This document shows, piece after piece, positions 54,668 through 63,544 of a stretch of 64,000 bases of DNA; within the stretch, counting starts at the first letter, position 1, and each line of letters starts with the position of its first letter. This DNA comes from G965195345 sp965277775 (GTDB lineage: Bacteria; Pseudomonadota; Gammaproteobacteria; CAKMZV01), in the NCBI GenBank assembly GCA_965277775.1, contig OZ255843.1:806001-870000 (forward strand). Reading direction: 5' to 3'. The position numbers were made by a program, and so were the translations under genes. The notes under the pieces are model-generated. The model was not told the DNA's origin, made no database searches, and was given only the letters and a program-made list of their open reading frames with translations.

Positions 54668-56086
54668 TTAATCACGTGTATCCACCCGGGTATTGAAAGA
54701 ATTGAAGGCATTGACGAAATAGCGAAAACCTTCATAGATATTACGTTTAGATGAGTATTTCATGTAAACCTTTGCGAGTTCTACTTGTTTACTTGGATCA
54801 AAATGTACTATATATGGGGGATCGTCTGTATATCTATCGTACATTTCATTTGTCATGAAAGCTGATTCTATCCAAGGCTCAATAATGCGCACAAGTTTGC
54901 CTCTTCCATATTCTTCGATTAGATCCTGGTTATGCCAATGGGTATTATCAAATATATCAACCATAAATGATAGTTGTTTTTTAGCTGTTTTTTCTGTAAT
55001 TTGTACAAGCTTGTTAAAAAATGAATGATCGACGACTTTTAAAGCCGCTAAGATCGATACGATTGGCAGTGGTTCTACTTTGGGATGGCAGATGTAAAAT
55101 AAGGCAATATTAGTAAATACCCGCTCAATTTGGCGTAACGAAAGTTTAAAGTAATGTGACAAAGGAATTATTTCTAATTGTTCTAAACCATCCCTTCCAA
55201 ACTGCTCTAAAAGCGAAAACCCATGGTGCTTAAAAAGTTTCTGTGCATATTGGACAACTGTTCCTGTTTCTAAGTCTTTATTATTGGGTAGGGTCGTTTC
55301 TATAGCGATGAATTTTTGTAAATAGGTTTTAGCATCTGTTTCTTGTCCATAGACGCCTTTAATGGCATTCTCCAATTGGGTTTTGTTCATAGCAAGCACA
55401 AACACGACGCTGTTCACTGAAAAGAAATGCTTGATGGTTTCAATAAGATGTACAGCAAATGGCGGCTTGCAACGATCCAATTCATCAATGATGATGACTA
55501 AGGATTTAGAATTATGATCATCTTCTGTAGCGGTTGATTCTTTATTTGATTTTTTATGTAATTCTTTGGGCAGTTTTGACAATTGCTTACGAAACTGAGC
55601 AAATGTTTCTGTGTGATCGCCATAGGCATTGAGGCGTTTATCAACAAGATTTTCGGTTAACTCTTTAATTGTATTTTTATCTAATGTTCCACCAGAAGCG
55701 ATTTTTAAAGCCACATCAGTTGCTAAGTCAAGCAAATTAACCCCTACTTCTTTAATTTGGGTCTTTAATTCCTCTATTGTGACGTCTTGTTCTTTGGCAT
55801 AAGCAGTGATGGCACCTGCTAATAGCACAAAGGCATCATCTATGTAATCGTAGGCAAAAGCATCAATATAAATCGTGGGCACATTCGATTGTTCTAACTG
55901 TGCTTGCCACATTTTCACAAATGTGGTTTTGCCTTCACCCCACGGCGCATCCAAGGCGATCACCAGTGGTTCGTTGGTGCTTGTGACCAAATTCATCAGT
56001 CCCTCTCCATATTTTATACGGTCCAAGGCGTCACCTTTGAAAGGGTCGCTTTTATGGCTGTCAATAATGGGCGGTAGAATTTTCAT
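54668..56086 (-). CDS. KAP family P-loop NTPase
   Basis: From ATG 56086 it has 472 residues beginning KILPPIIDSHKSDPFKGDALDR, a typical KAP start. An upstream in-frame start at 56263 would overlap the neighbouring gene by more than 150 bp, so it was not used. Walker A is APWGEGKTTF (47-56), with an extended insert to about 190. Walker B is LVIIIDELDRCKP (196-208), and FVLAMNKTQL follows. KAP ATPases are membrane-linked and some act in phage exclusion. No membrane helix is obvious here. It begins 19 bp after the stop of the FliF-FliG-like gene, so the two are very likely co-transcribed and may act together. Confidence 0.85.
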   Translation of the reverse strand: MKILPPIIDSHKSDPFKGDALDRIKYGEGLMNLVTSTNEPLVIALDAPWGEGKTTFVKMWQAQLEQSNVPTIYIDAFAYDYIDDAFVLLAGAITAYAKEQDVTIEELKTQIKEVGVNLLDLATDVALKIASGGTLDKNTIKELTENLVDKRLNAYGDHTETFAQFRKQLSKLPKELHKKSNKESTATEDDHNSKSLVIIIDELDRCKPPFAVHLIETIKHFFSVNSVVFVLAMNKTQLENAIKGVYGQETDAKTYLQKFIAIETTLPNNKDLETGTVVQYAQKLFKHHGFSLLEQFGRDGLEQLEIIPLSHYFKLSLRQIERVFTNIALFYICHPKVEPLPIVSILAALKVVDHSFFNKLVQITEKTAKKQLSFMVDIFDNTHWHNQDLIEEYGRGKLVRIIEPWIESAFMTNEMYDRYTDDPPYIVHFDPSKQVELAKVYMKYSSKRNIYEGFRYFVNAFNSFNTRVDTRD

Positions 56087-56105
56087 CAGAATAGTATAAC
56101 GGTTA

Positions 56106-58430
56106 TTACTTCTTAAATTGCTTGGCTGAACCTTGATTGTTGTCGGATCCTTCAGCCGCTTCTTTGAGAATGGCTTCCCACGACTTTTTGAATACGCTGT
56201 CAACAACTTCAGCTGAAGGTCCAATTGAATGCGGTTCAATGGTATGATCCAACAACGGTTCAACAGCTATGGATTTGTCTAAATTTGGTTCTGCCGATGT
56301 GATCTTTTCGTCAAATTCAGCTGACTTCAATCGACCTGATCTGTCCTGATCTATTACGGTTGCTTCAAGTGTCGTTTCAGCTAATAGGCTTTGGTCTATG
56401 ATCGGCGCTTGTGTTTCAAATGTGGCTTCATCTGCCGTGATCACAGCTTTATCTGATGCCATTTGATCAGTTTCGAGCGGTTGCTTTGTGTCCACAAGTT
56501 CTGAGACCTTCCATTCAAAAACACCGTCCGCGAGCATTTTTGTTGCAGTGCGACCGAGTTGTTTTTGGGCATGGGCGACATCAGCTCTGTTTGGGTGCTC
56601 CAAAGATTCTATGCGCTGACCAATCAAGGTTTGAGTTCTCTGAGGCAGGGCCGACAGCAGTTGATTTCTGGTGGATTGGGTTTGATCAACCAAGGCCAGC
56701 GCCAATGTTTCTCGATCAACCGCTTGCAACAGGCTTGTTAATGCGTGTTCGGGCATGTGCCTTAAATCGGAAAAACTGATATAAGTCTGCTTTAATCGAT
56801 GGTACAGCTCAGGATTTTGCGTTTTTAGGGCATTGAGCACTGTCAATTCTTCGGTCACGCCCATGGCATCCAATGTATTGATCAATATTGCATCGCCATC
56901 AATGCTGACCTCATTTAATTCTGGTTGGTTTCGTGCTGTTTGCGCTATTTGATTGGCCAGCGCCTGATACTTGGCCCTAGACAATTGGCTCAATTGACCC
57001 AAGGCCATAGCTGTTTCAACTTGATCTTGAGGGCTTTGTTGCATCATAAAGTCCGCTGAACGTGCGTCATCTAATTGCGATAAGATCAGGGCTTTACCTT
57101 GGGCGTCTTCCTTGGCGAGCAAAAGCAATGTTTGCCTATCGTCTAATGACTTAAGAAATTCAAACGGTTGATCTTGGTTCTGTTGTGTTTTTTGGTTGGC
57201 TTGAGTTGTCACCAGCGTTCTATAGATGTCGAGCATCAATTGTTGGCTGTCGTCATCGCTTAGTATTTGAGCAGTCGTCTCTTCATGCTCTATGTCTTCC
57301 ATTTCAGTCGGGCTCAATCCTGCTTGAGCACGGCTGAGAAAAACAATTCGACCCAAAACTTCGATCATTCCTGAGCAAAACCGTTTTTTCTCAGCAGAAG
57401 ATGACAGCGACAACAGCGCATCTTTTAATAATTCGTCTGACGACATCACCATGTGCCTAATCGCTTCTTGTAAGCGAGTTGATTCGATTAACGCTTGGCT
57501 GCTTCCCCCATCCCCCTGATGAACTCTTTTCAAATCTTGACCAAGTAATCGCTCTTGAACGGGATCATAAGATAAATTATTATGCGCTTGATACCCAGGG
57601 TAATTTGCTGGGTAAAGATGGTTTGGATAAGCATTTGCGCGATTTCTCCAAGTTCTAATCACGCCCCAGCACAACAATAAGACCAAAAACAATACCGTTG
57701 AAAATAAAATCCATCCTTGAGTATTGACGCGTTCAACGTAAACCCTCAGATCTTCTGCCCAGCGATTAAAGCTGACCTCGTCAAATTTTGTGGTTTCATC
57801 CGTCGGGTTGGTTGATTTTTGGTTTGGGAATTGGGTATTTAATATTTCCAACTTGTCGCCTCGAAGAAAATTTAACTGCGCTTTTTGGGTGATTAGGTCT
57901 TCAATCAATTTCACTCGAGGTAGTGCCATTGTTTCTGGTAACCACAGTTTTATTTGAATCTGTTCGACTTGAGTTTTTTTATCAATCAACTGGGTTTCAG
58001 TTGCCACCAAAATTTGCGGTTGTTGCACATTCAACTGAGCGCTTAAATCGTTCTTAAGTTGTTGTAATTCGATCAATAATTTCAACTGCTCAATCTGCTC
58101 TGCGGTACTTAATTCGGTGCTGCTATTTTCAACAGTGTTGGTGCGCTCAGTTGTCGCAATGTCTAAGTTTGAATATTGGGTTTTGTAAATGGGTTTGATT
58201 TGATAAGTCTTAATCTCTCTCAGCTGGGCACGTACGCTGATGATAAAGGCATCGTCTTTTAAATAGGATTGAATGCTGTCTGATAGAACGCGTTCAAGAT
58301 TTGTACTGAATGCTTGGACTGTGATGTCGTCTGCCGGCTCATGATCTGTATGTAAACCCTCTTGGGCGACAGCATGTACTGACAGTGAAATCAGGACCAA
58401 ACAAGCAACAAATTTTAAAAATTTCAACAA
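56106..58430 (-). CDS. FliF-FliG-like fusion membrane protein
   Basis: This 774-residue protein starts at TTG 58430 with AGGA six bases upstream. Residues 1-22 form a signal peptide. Residues 41-75 and 155-203 look like FliF ring-building segments; ALPRVKLIEDLI then LRGDKLEILNTQF matches the FliF pattern ending RGD-x-V-x-V. One membrane helix lies at 238-258. In the cytoplasm follow a FliG_N-like helical region (about 295-405), a FliG_M-like domain (422-500, EDAQ in place of the EHPQ motif) and a FliG_C-like domain (545-640; TYISFSDLRHMPEHALTSLL, then VDRETLALAL). An acidic tail completes it. No other flagellar gene is seen. A ring-forming role is inference. Confidence 0.8.
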   Translation of the reverse strand: MLKFLKFVACLVLISLSVHAVAQEGLHTDHEPADDITVQAFSTNLERVLSDSIQSYLKDDAFIISVRAQLREIKTYQIKPIYKTQYSNLDIATTERTNTVENSSTELSTAEQIEQLKLLIELQQLKNDLSAQLNVQQPQILVATETQLIDKKTQVEQIQIKLWLPETMALPRVKLIEDLITQKAQLNFLRGDKLEILNTQFPNQKSTNPTDETTKFDEVSFNRWAEDLRVYVERVNTQGWILFSTVLFLVLLLCWGVIRTWRNRANAYPNHLYPANYPGYQAHNNLSYDPVQERLLGQDLKRVHQGDGGSSQALIESTRLQEAIRHMVMSSDELLKDALLSLSSSAEKKRFCSGMIEVLGRIVFLSRAQAGLSPTEMEDIEHEETTAQILSDDDSQQLMLDIYRTLVTTQANQKTQQNQDQPFEFLKSLDDRQTLLLLAKEDAQGKALILSQLDDARSADFMMQQSPQDQVETAMALGQLSQLSRAKYQALANQIAQTARNQPELNEVSIDGDAILINTLDAMGVTEELTVLNALKTQNPELYHRLKQTYISFSDLRHMPEHALTSLLQAVDRETLALALVDQTQSTRNQLLSALPQRTQTLIGQRIESLEHPNRADVAHAQKQLGRTATKMLADGVFEWKVSELVDTKQPLETDQMASDKAVITADEATFETQAPIIDQSLLAETTLEATVIDQDRSGRLKSAEFDEKITSAEPNLDKSIAVEPLLDHTIEPHSIGPSAEVVDSVFKKSWEAILKEAAEGSDNNQGSAKQFKK

Positions 58431-58586
58431 AGCGAATCCTAATTATCAATGCGCAATGAACAATTAAATGGACTAAAAAAACGAATGTCTTGAATATTAT
58501 CAATGACTAGAATCGCTTGGGTCAAATGATATTTAAAAGGGGGACCCTTAGGCGGACACCAATCATTTAATCACAAGCCTTATACT
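58431..58586. other. Upstream region of the FliF-FliG-like gene
   Basis: This region must hold the promoter for the FliF-FliG/KAP genes. It contains a GGGGGACCC stretch near 58540 and no other recognised motif. Confidence 0.4.
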
Positions 58587-58620
58587 CAAAAACACAGACT
58601 GAGCAAGAGCCCAGTCTGCG
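58587..58620 (-). terminator. Rho-independent terminator after the BMP gene
   Basis: On the minus strand CGCAGACTG and CAGTCTGTG pair around a ten-base loop (58593-58620), followed by five T (plus A-run 58588-58592). It separates the ABC importer from the FliF-FliG-like gene. Confidence 0.75.
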
Positions 58621-58675
58621 TTAGGTTCTCTTGAATTTAGTGACCGAAATTCAAGAATAAATTTTTTATGACGGC

Positions 58676-59734
58676 TTAAAGTTTGCCTTCTACGCCTTCA
58701 ACAAAGTAGTTCATTGAGCCTAATGCTTTGTCATCTGCGCTGGCACCTTCATTGATCATCATCTTGCCTTGTTGATTTTTTATCGGTCCAGAAAATGGAT
58801 GAACAGAGCCATCAACGATGCCTGCTCTCACCTTAGCAATTTTGCTCTTTACCGAAGCATCCATTGGGGCAGTCACATAAAAATCAACCATGCCATCTTT
58901 GATGCCTAACCATTCAGATTCACTCTTCCAAGTGCCGTTCAATACTTCATTGACTTTTTTACTGTAAAACTTTGTCCATTTATGAACCACAGCACCTATT
59001 TGAGATTCACCACCGTGTTTTTGCATATCAGAATGATAAGATATGGAGAACTTGCCTTTGCTTGCGGCTGCTTTGACGATGGCAATTGAATCGGTATGAT
59101 GCGTTAACACATCAGCTTTTTGTGTGATCAAGCTGTTGGCCGCTTCCGATTCTTTACCTGGATCATACCAAGAGTTCACCCATACGACCTTAACCACAAC
59201 ATCTGGGTTAACGCTGCGCGCACCCAATGCAAATGCGTTAATACCTCTCACCACTTCTGGAATTGGGAATGCACCCACGTAACCAATGACGTTGGTTTTG
59301 GTTTTAGCACCAGCAGCAATACCTGATAAATATCTGCCTTCATAGAAACGTGGCGAATAGTTACCCATGTTTTTGGCGGTTTTATAGCCTGTGGCGTGCT
59401 CAAAAATCACTTTTGGAAATCTTTGAGCGGTTTTGAGCGTTGGATTCATAAAGCCAAAGGACGTGGCAAATATCAAACCATAGCCTGTACTCGCAAGCTT
59501 GCGAATGACTCTCTCAGCATCAGGGCCTTCAGCGACGCTTTCAATGTATTTTGTTTCAATACGATCGCCAAATTCTTTTTCAATCCCAATGCGCCCCAAA
59601 TCATGCTGAAACGTCCACCCAGCATCACCGATTGGACTGACATAAACAAAGCCAATTTTCAAGGGCTTATCGGCCGCCTGTGCTTGAAAAGTGACTACGA
59701 AAACACTGAGTAGAGCGATTAATAATTTTTTCAT
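58676..59734 (-). CDS. BMP-family substrate-binding protein (nucleoside/purine ABC importer)
   Basis: This 352-residue protein has a cleavable signal peptide (MKKLLIALLSVFVVTFQAQA) and no lipobox Cys. The BMP/PnrA fold is clear: IGFVYVSPIGDAGWTFQHD, YGLIFATSFGFMNP and GYVGAFPIPEVVRGINAFALGAR. Family members bind nucleosides or purines in the periplasm. AAGGAG precedes the ATG. The two permeases and the ATPase lie upstream on the same strand, 277 bp away, which may allow higher separate expression of the binding protein. Confidence 0.9.
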   Translation of the reverse strand: MKKLLIALLSVFVVTFQAQAADKPLKIGFVYVSPIGDAGWTFQHDLGRIGIEKEFGDRIETKYIESVAEGPDAERVIRKLASTGYGLIFATSFGFMNPTLKTAQRFPKVIFEHATGYKTAKNMGNYSPRFYEGRYLSGIAAGAKTKTNVIGYVGAFPIPEVVRGINAFALGARSVNPDVVVKVVWVNSWYDPGKESEAANSLITQKADVLTHHTDSIAIVKAAASKGKFSISYHSDMQKHGGESQIGAVVHKWTKFYSKKVNEVLNGTWKSESEWLGIKDGMVDFYVTAPMDASVKSKIAKVRAGIVDGSVHPFSGPIKNQQGKMMINEGASADDKALGSMNYFVEGVEGKL

Positions 59735-60011
59735 CTTAACTCCTTAAATGATATTAGAAATTTAAAAACAGCAACTAAATTGTGCCATTCACAATTTAAT
59801 CTTGCTTACCATTGTACTAGTATCTAAAAAAAAATGTCTTAATATTAGTTTATCCAAGTCAATGAGTCAGTTGATTGTAGATTGCAATCAAGCTTAGACA
59901 TCACTTGAATCGCTTTAGATTAAACGCTAATGGTTGTTTCTAATCTTCTGGAATAATGGGGATTGCTAAAGCACAATCTCGTCGTGATTTTGAACCCTTG
60001 CTTTAAATCAG
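59735..60011. other. Spacer between permease and binding-protein genes
   Basis: This AT-rich 277-bp gap carries an A-run of nine bases near 59826-59834. A separate promoter for the BMP gene is likely but not identified. Confidence 0.4.
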
Positions 60012-60935
60012 CTATTGCTGAAAAGGTGTGCCCAGATTGCCGGGCGCATTGTAGCGATTCTTTTGCTTTTGAGAAGATAATATGACCAATACAATAATGG
60101 TGGTTAGATAAGGTAGCATCGTGAATATCTCTGTAGGGATGGCGTTCAAGAAGCCTGTATTCCCTTGTAAAAACAGTTGAAATATGCTGACCAAGCCGAA
60201 TAAAAAAGCACCAAACAATAATCGAATGGGTTGCCATGCGGCGAACACAACTAATACAAGGGCAATCCAGCCCCGACCCGCAGTCATGTTTTCAGCCCAT
60301 AGTGGGGTATAAACCAGTGATAGATAGGCGCCCGCCATGCCAGTCATTGCGCCGCCAAATAGCACGGCAAATAACCGAATTCTTTTAACCGAATAACCCA
60401 TTGAAAATGCCGCGTGATGGTTTTCGCCAACGGCTCTAACAATCAGTCCCCAGCGCATGTGTTTAAAGAAATAGTGGGCGAAAAATAATAGGACAAAAGT
60501 AAGATAGACAACCACATCATGCTGGAATAGCAGTTGACCCACAACAGGCAGATCTGACAAGATGGGGATAAATATATTTTGTAAACCATCTAAGGGTGAT
60601 CCCTCATACTCCAGTCCTAAGAAGGCACTAAGACCAATGCCGAATATGGTTAAAGCCAGTCCTGTGGCCACTTGATTGGTCTTTAAATAAACGACAAATA
60701 GCCCAAATAATAATGACATACCCATTCCAGCCAATATGGCAACAATGAATCCTAATACCAGGCTGTTGGTCAAAAATGCCGCAATGAATCCACTCACACA
60801 ACCCATGAGCATCGTGCCTTCAAGACCCAAATTTAGAACACCCGATTTCTCACAAACCAATTCACCGAGCCCAGCGAGCATCAGCGGAATCATCGCGGGA
60901 ATGGCTGAGTAAATAATGATAATAACGATGTCCAT
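60012..60935 (-). CDS. ABC transporter permease (BMP/nucleoside type)
   Basis: This 307-residue inner-membrane protein belongs to the YufQ/NupQ-like permeases. It opens with IPAMIPLMLAGLGELVCEKSGVLNLGLEGTM-type sequence, whose NLGLEG is the EAA-like coupling motif of the family. About eight to nine membrane helices are visible. It is the second permease of the importer, 27 bp after the first. Confidence 0.92.
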   Translation of the reverse strand: MDIVIIIIYSAIPAMIPLMLAGLGELVCEKSGVLNLGLEGTMLMGCVSGFIAAFLTNSLVLGFIVAILAGMGMSLLFGLFVVYLKTNQVATGLALTIFGIGLSAFLGLEYEGSPLDGLQNIFIPILSDLPVVGQLLFQHDVVVYLTFVLLFFAHYFFKHMRWGLIVRAVGENHHAAFSMGYSVKRIRLFAVLFGGAMTGMAGAYLSLVYTPLWAENMTAGRGWIALVLVVFAAWQPIRLLFGAFLFGLVSIFQLFLQGNTGFLNAIPTEIFTMLPYLTTIIVLVILSSQKQKNRYNAPGNLGTPFQQ

Positions 60936-60962
60936 AATATTTATATATTCCGTATAAGCTGG

Positions 60963-62042
60963 TTAAACGGCTTTATGCCCCCATTGAATCCTGTATTGAA
61001 GAACAAAGTCTGCTGCTAAGACGTTAAATAGTATAAGCCCTTGAAAAATACCACCAATCGATACGGGCAAGCCCAGTTCGATTTGCGCCGTTTGCGCCCC
61101 TATAAAAACCAGTGCCAATAAGAAACCAGAAAACAATATCCCTATGGGATTCAAACGCCCTAAAAATGCCACAATAATAGCCGTAAAACCATAACCTGGA
61201 GAGATGATGGGCACCAATTGTGAGATGTTGGCTGAAACTTCACTGATGCCAGCTAAGCCAGCCAGTCCACCACACAATAAAAAGCTCACCCACACCATTT
61301 TTTTGGTACTGAATCCGGCAAATCGGGCAGCAACGGGAGAGAGCCCAGTCACCCGCATCTGATAACCAATGTACGAGCGTTTTAACAGCAAATACAAAAA
61401 GGGATACAAGGCTAAAAGTAAAAAGGGTGTGATGCTCAATCGCGTCCCTTCAATGAGGTAAGGATATATGGCAGATTCGCTGAAATAAACCGTTTGTGGA
61501 AAGTTTAATCCATCTGGATCGCGCAAAGGTCCATGGGTTAGGTAGCTTAAAAACAACTGAGCAATATAGACCAGCATGAGCGAACTTAAAATTTCATTGG
61601 CATCATATTTGGTTTTCAGTAAGGCGGGTATCATGCCCCAAAACATGCCCCCTAAAATCCCAGCAATGATCATCAAGGGAATGATATGAAAACCTTCTTG
61701 TCCATGGAAATACAGCGCAACAACGCTACCCCCAATTGCACCAAATACAAATTGCCCTTCAGCACCAATATTCCAAACATTGGCTCTAAATCCAACCGCC
61801 AGCCCCAAGCCGATGATGACTAAAACGGTCGCTTTCATGAGCACTTCTGAAAATTCGTAAACCGTACTCAGCGGTGTCACAAAAAAAGCTTCAAAGGTTG
61901 GCAAGATGGGATAACCAAGCAACCAAAGCAATAGCGAACTGGTCACTAAGGTCGAAAAAACAGCAAAAAGAGGCACAGAAAATGCCGATGCAAAATTGCT
62001 GGGATCTATGTCTTTTTTAACGATTTTGATTGGTATAGCCAT
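60963..62042 (-). CDS. ABC transporter permease (BMP/nucleoside type)
   Basis: This 359-residue protein is of the YufP/NupP-like type with about ten membrane helices. The motif VWNIGAEGQFVFGAIGG is the coupling motif, and ISPGYGFTAIIVAFLGRLNPIG is a conserved C-terminal block. It forms a heterodimer with the downstream permease by family precedent. It begins 17 bp after the ATPase gene. Confidence 0.93.
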   Translation of the reverse strand: MAIPIKIVKKDIDPSNFASAFSVPLFAVFSTLVTSSLLLWLLGYPILPTFEAFFVTPLSTVYEFSEVLMKATVLVIIGLGLAVGFRANVWNIGAEGQFVFGAIGGSVVALYFHGQEGFHIIPLMIIAGILGGMFWGMIPALLKTKYDANEILSSLMLVYIAQLFLSYLTHGPLRDPDGLNFPQTVYFSESAIYPYLIEGTRLSITPFLLLALYPFLYLLLKRSYIGYQMRVTGLSPVAARFAGFSTKKMVWVSFLLCGGLAGLAGISEVSANISQLVPIISPGYGFTAIIVAFLGRLNPIGILFSGFLLALVFIGAQTAQIELGLPVSIGGIFQGLILFNVLAADFVLQYRIQWGHKAV

Positions 62043-62059
62043 AGTTATTCTTTCATTAC

Positions 62060-63544
62060 CTACGCGGTCATCATTAAGCCCACTTCTTCTAAGGTCAGCT
62101 GTTCAATGGGCTGTACTTCGCCAACGTGTCCATCTTTGATGACTGCCAATTCATCACATAATGTAAAGATTTCATCCAAGTCTTCTGATACGGTTAAAAT
62201 CGCCACGCCAGCATCCCGCATTGCAATGATTTGGTTGCGAATGAAAATCGCCGATTGAATGTCAACGCCCCAAGTTGGATTAGAAATCAACAAAACTTTG
62301 GGTGCTTGCAGAATCGTTCTACCGACGATGTACTTCTGTAAATTGCCGCCCGACAGGCTGCTTGCCAAACTCTGATGGCTTTCAGTTTTAACGGAAAAAT
62401 CGTCAATAACTTGATCAGAAAAACCTGCCAGTGCTCGGTAATTTATTAAGCCGTTTATATCGAATTTTTTGGGTTTTGAAATGCCGAGCAGCGCGTTCTC
62501 TAACAAACTCAATTGAGTCACTGCCGAGCGTCCCAATCGTTCTGTGGGGACGAATAATATCCCTGCGGCATTTCTTTGCTTAACCCCCCATTGCTCAATG
62601 TTCTGCCCCAAGAAGGTGATTTCTCCCTTCTGACCGATTGTTTCACCAGATAAATACGACATTAAAGGGTCTTGACCATGCCCCGAGATGCCTGCAATCC
62701 CTGTGATACATCCGCTTTTCAACACCAATTCTTGTACTGAAAAAGCCTCATCTGGATGCGCTTCCTTCGTTGGATGTTTGAGGCTTAGTACAACCTCTTT
62801 ACCCGCTGCATTGCTGCGATCTAAATAATCGCTCACTTTCGAGCCAACCATCATTTCAGCAATTTCAGCGACTTCTAAATGGGTCAGATCGCACACGCCC
62901 ACATTTTTCCCTCTGCGTAGCACTGTGGCTTCATCACATATTTGTTTGATTTCATTTAATTTGTGACCAATGAATAAAATTGAGCAGCCTTCATCTCGCA
63001 ATTTCCTCAAGGTATCGAACAAATGGTTCGTTTCGATGGGCGTTAGCACCGAAGTAGGCTCATCTAAAATGAGTAATTTGGGTTTTTGTAATAAGCATCG
63101 AATGATTTCTACTCGCTGTTTCTCACCTGTGGAAAGATCGTTGATCAAGGCATCTGGGTCGATTTCTAAATGATAGTTTTTACTGATCTCCATCACGTGC
63201 TGAGCCAGTTCTTGCCGACTGCCTTTGAAGTCAACGCCGAGTAAAATATTCTCCATCACTGTTAATACATCGAACAGTTCAAAGTGTTGAAAAACGATGC
63301 CTATACCCGCTTGACGTGCTTTTATCGGTGAGTCGATGACTATTTCTTGGTCTTCAAAAAGTATTTGTCCTGAATCTTTTTCAACCAAGCCATAAATGAT
63401 ATTGACCAGTGTGCTTTTTCCAGCGCCGTTCTCACCCAATAGAGCATGGATACTGGCAGGTTTAACCACCAGATCAACTTGGTCGCATGCTTGGAGCTGA
63501 CCATAGCGTTTGGATATGTTTTTAAGAACTAACTGGTGGCGCAT
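62060..63544 (-). CDS. ABC transporter ATPase with two ABC domains (BMP/nucleoside type)
   Basis: From ATG 63544 it is 494 residues with two fused nucleotide-binding domains. The first has Walker A GENGAGKST, signature LSTGEKQRVEI and Walker B LLILDEPTS. The second has a degenerate Walker A (GISGHGQDPL) and signature SLSGGNLQKYI, as usual for this YufO/NupO/RbsA-like group. A TTG at 63550 would add two residues. It overlaps the end of xdhC by 16 bp, tying purine import to purine oxidation. Confidence 0.93.
   Translation of the reverse strand: MRHQLVLKNISKRYGQLQACDQVDLVVKPASIHALLGENGAGKSTLVNIIYGLVEKDSGQILFEDQEIVIDSPIKARQAGIGIVFQHFELFDVLTVMENILLGVDFKGSRQELAQHVMEISKNYHLEIDPDALINDLSTGEKQRVEIIRCLLQKPKLLILDEPTSVLTPIETNHLFDTLRKLRDEGCSILFIGHKLNEIKQICDEATVLRRGKNVGVCDLTHLEVAEIAEMMVGSKVSDYLDRSNAAGKEVVLSLKHPTKEAHPDEAFSVQELVLKSGCITGIAGISGHGQDPLMSYLSGETIGQKGEITFLGQNIEQWGVKQRNAAGILFVPTERLGRSAVTQLSLLENALLGISKPKKFDINGLINYRALAGFSDQVIDDFSVKTESHQSLASSLSGGNLQKYIVGRTILQAPKVLLISNPTWGVDIQSAIFIRNQIIAMRDAGVAILTVSEDLDEIFTLCDELAVIKDGHVGEVQPIEQLTLEEVGLMMTA

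Noticed and set aside
54668..56263. Longer KAP protein starting at 56263
   Set aside because: It would overlap the FliF-FliG-like gene by over 150 bp, and the added residues look like a shadow of that gene. ATG 56086 gives the normal KAP N-terminus.
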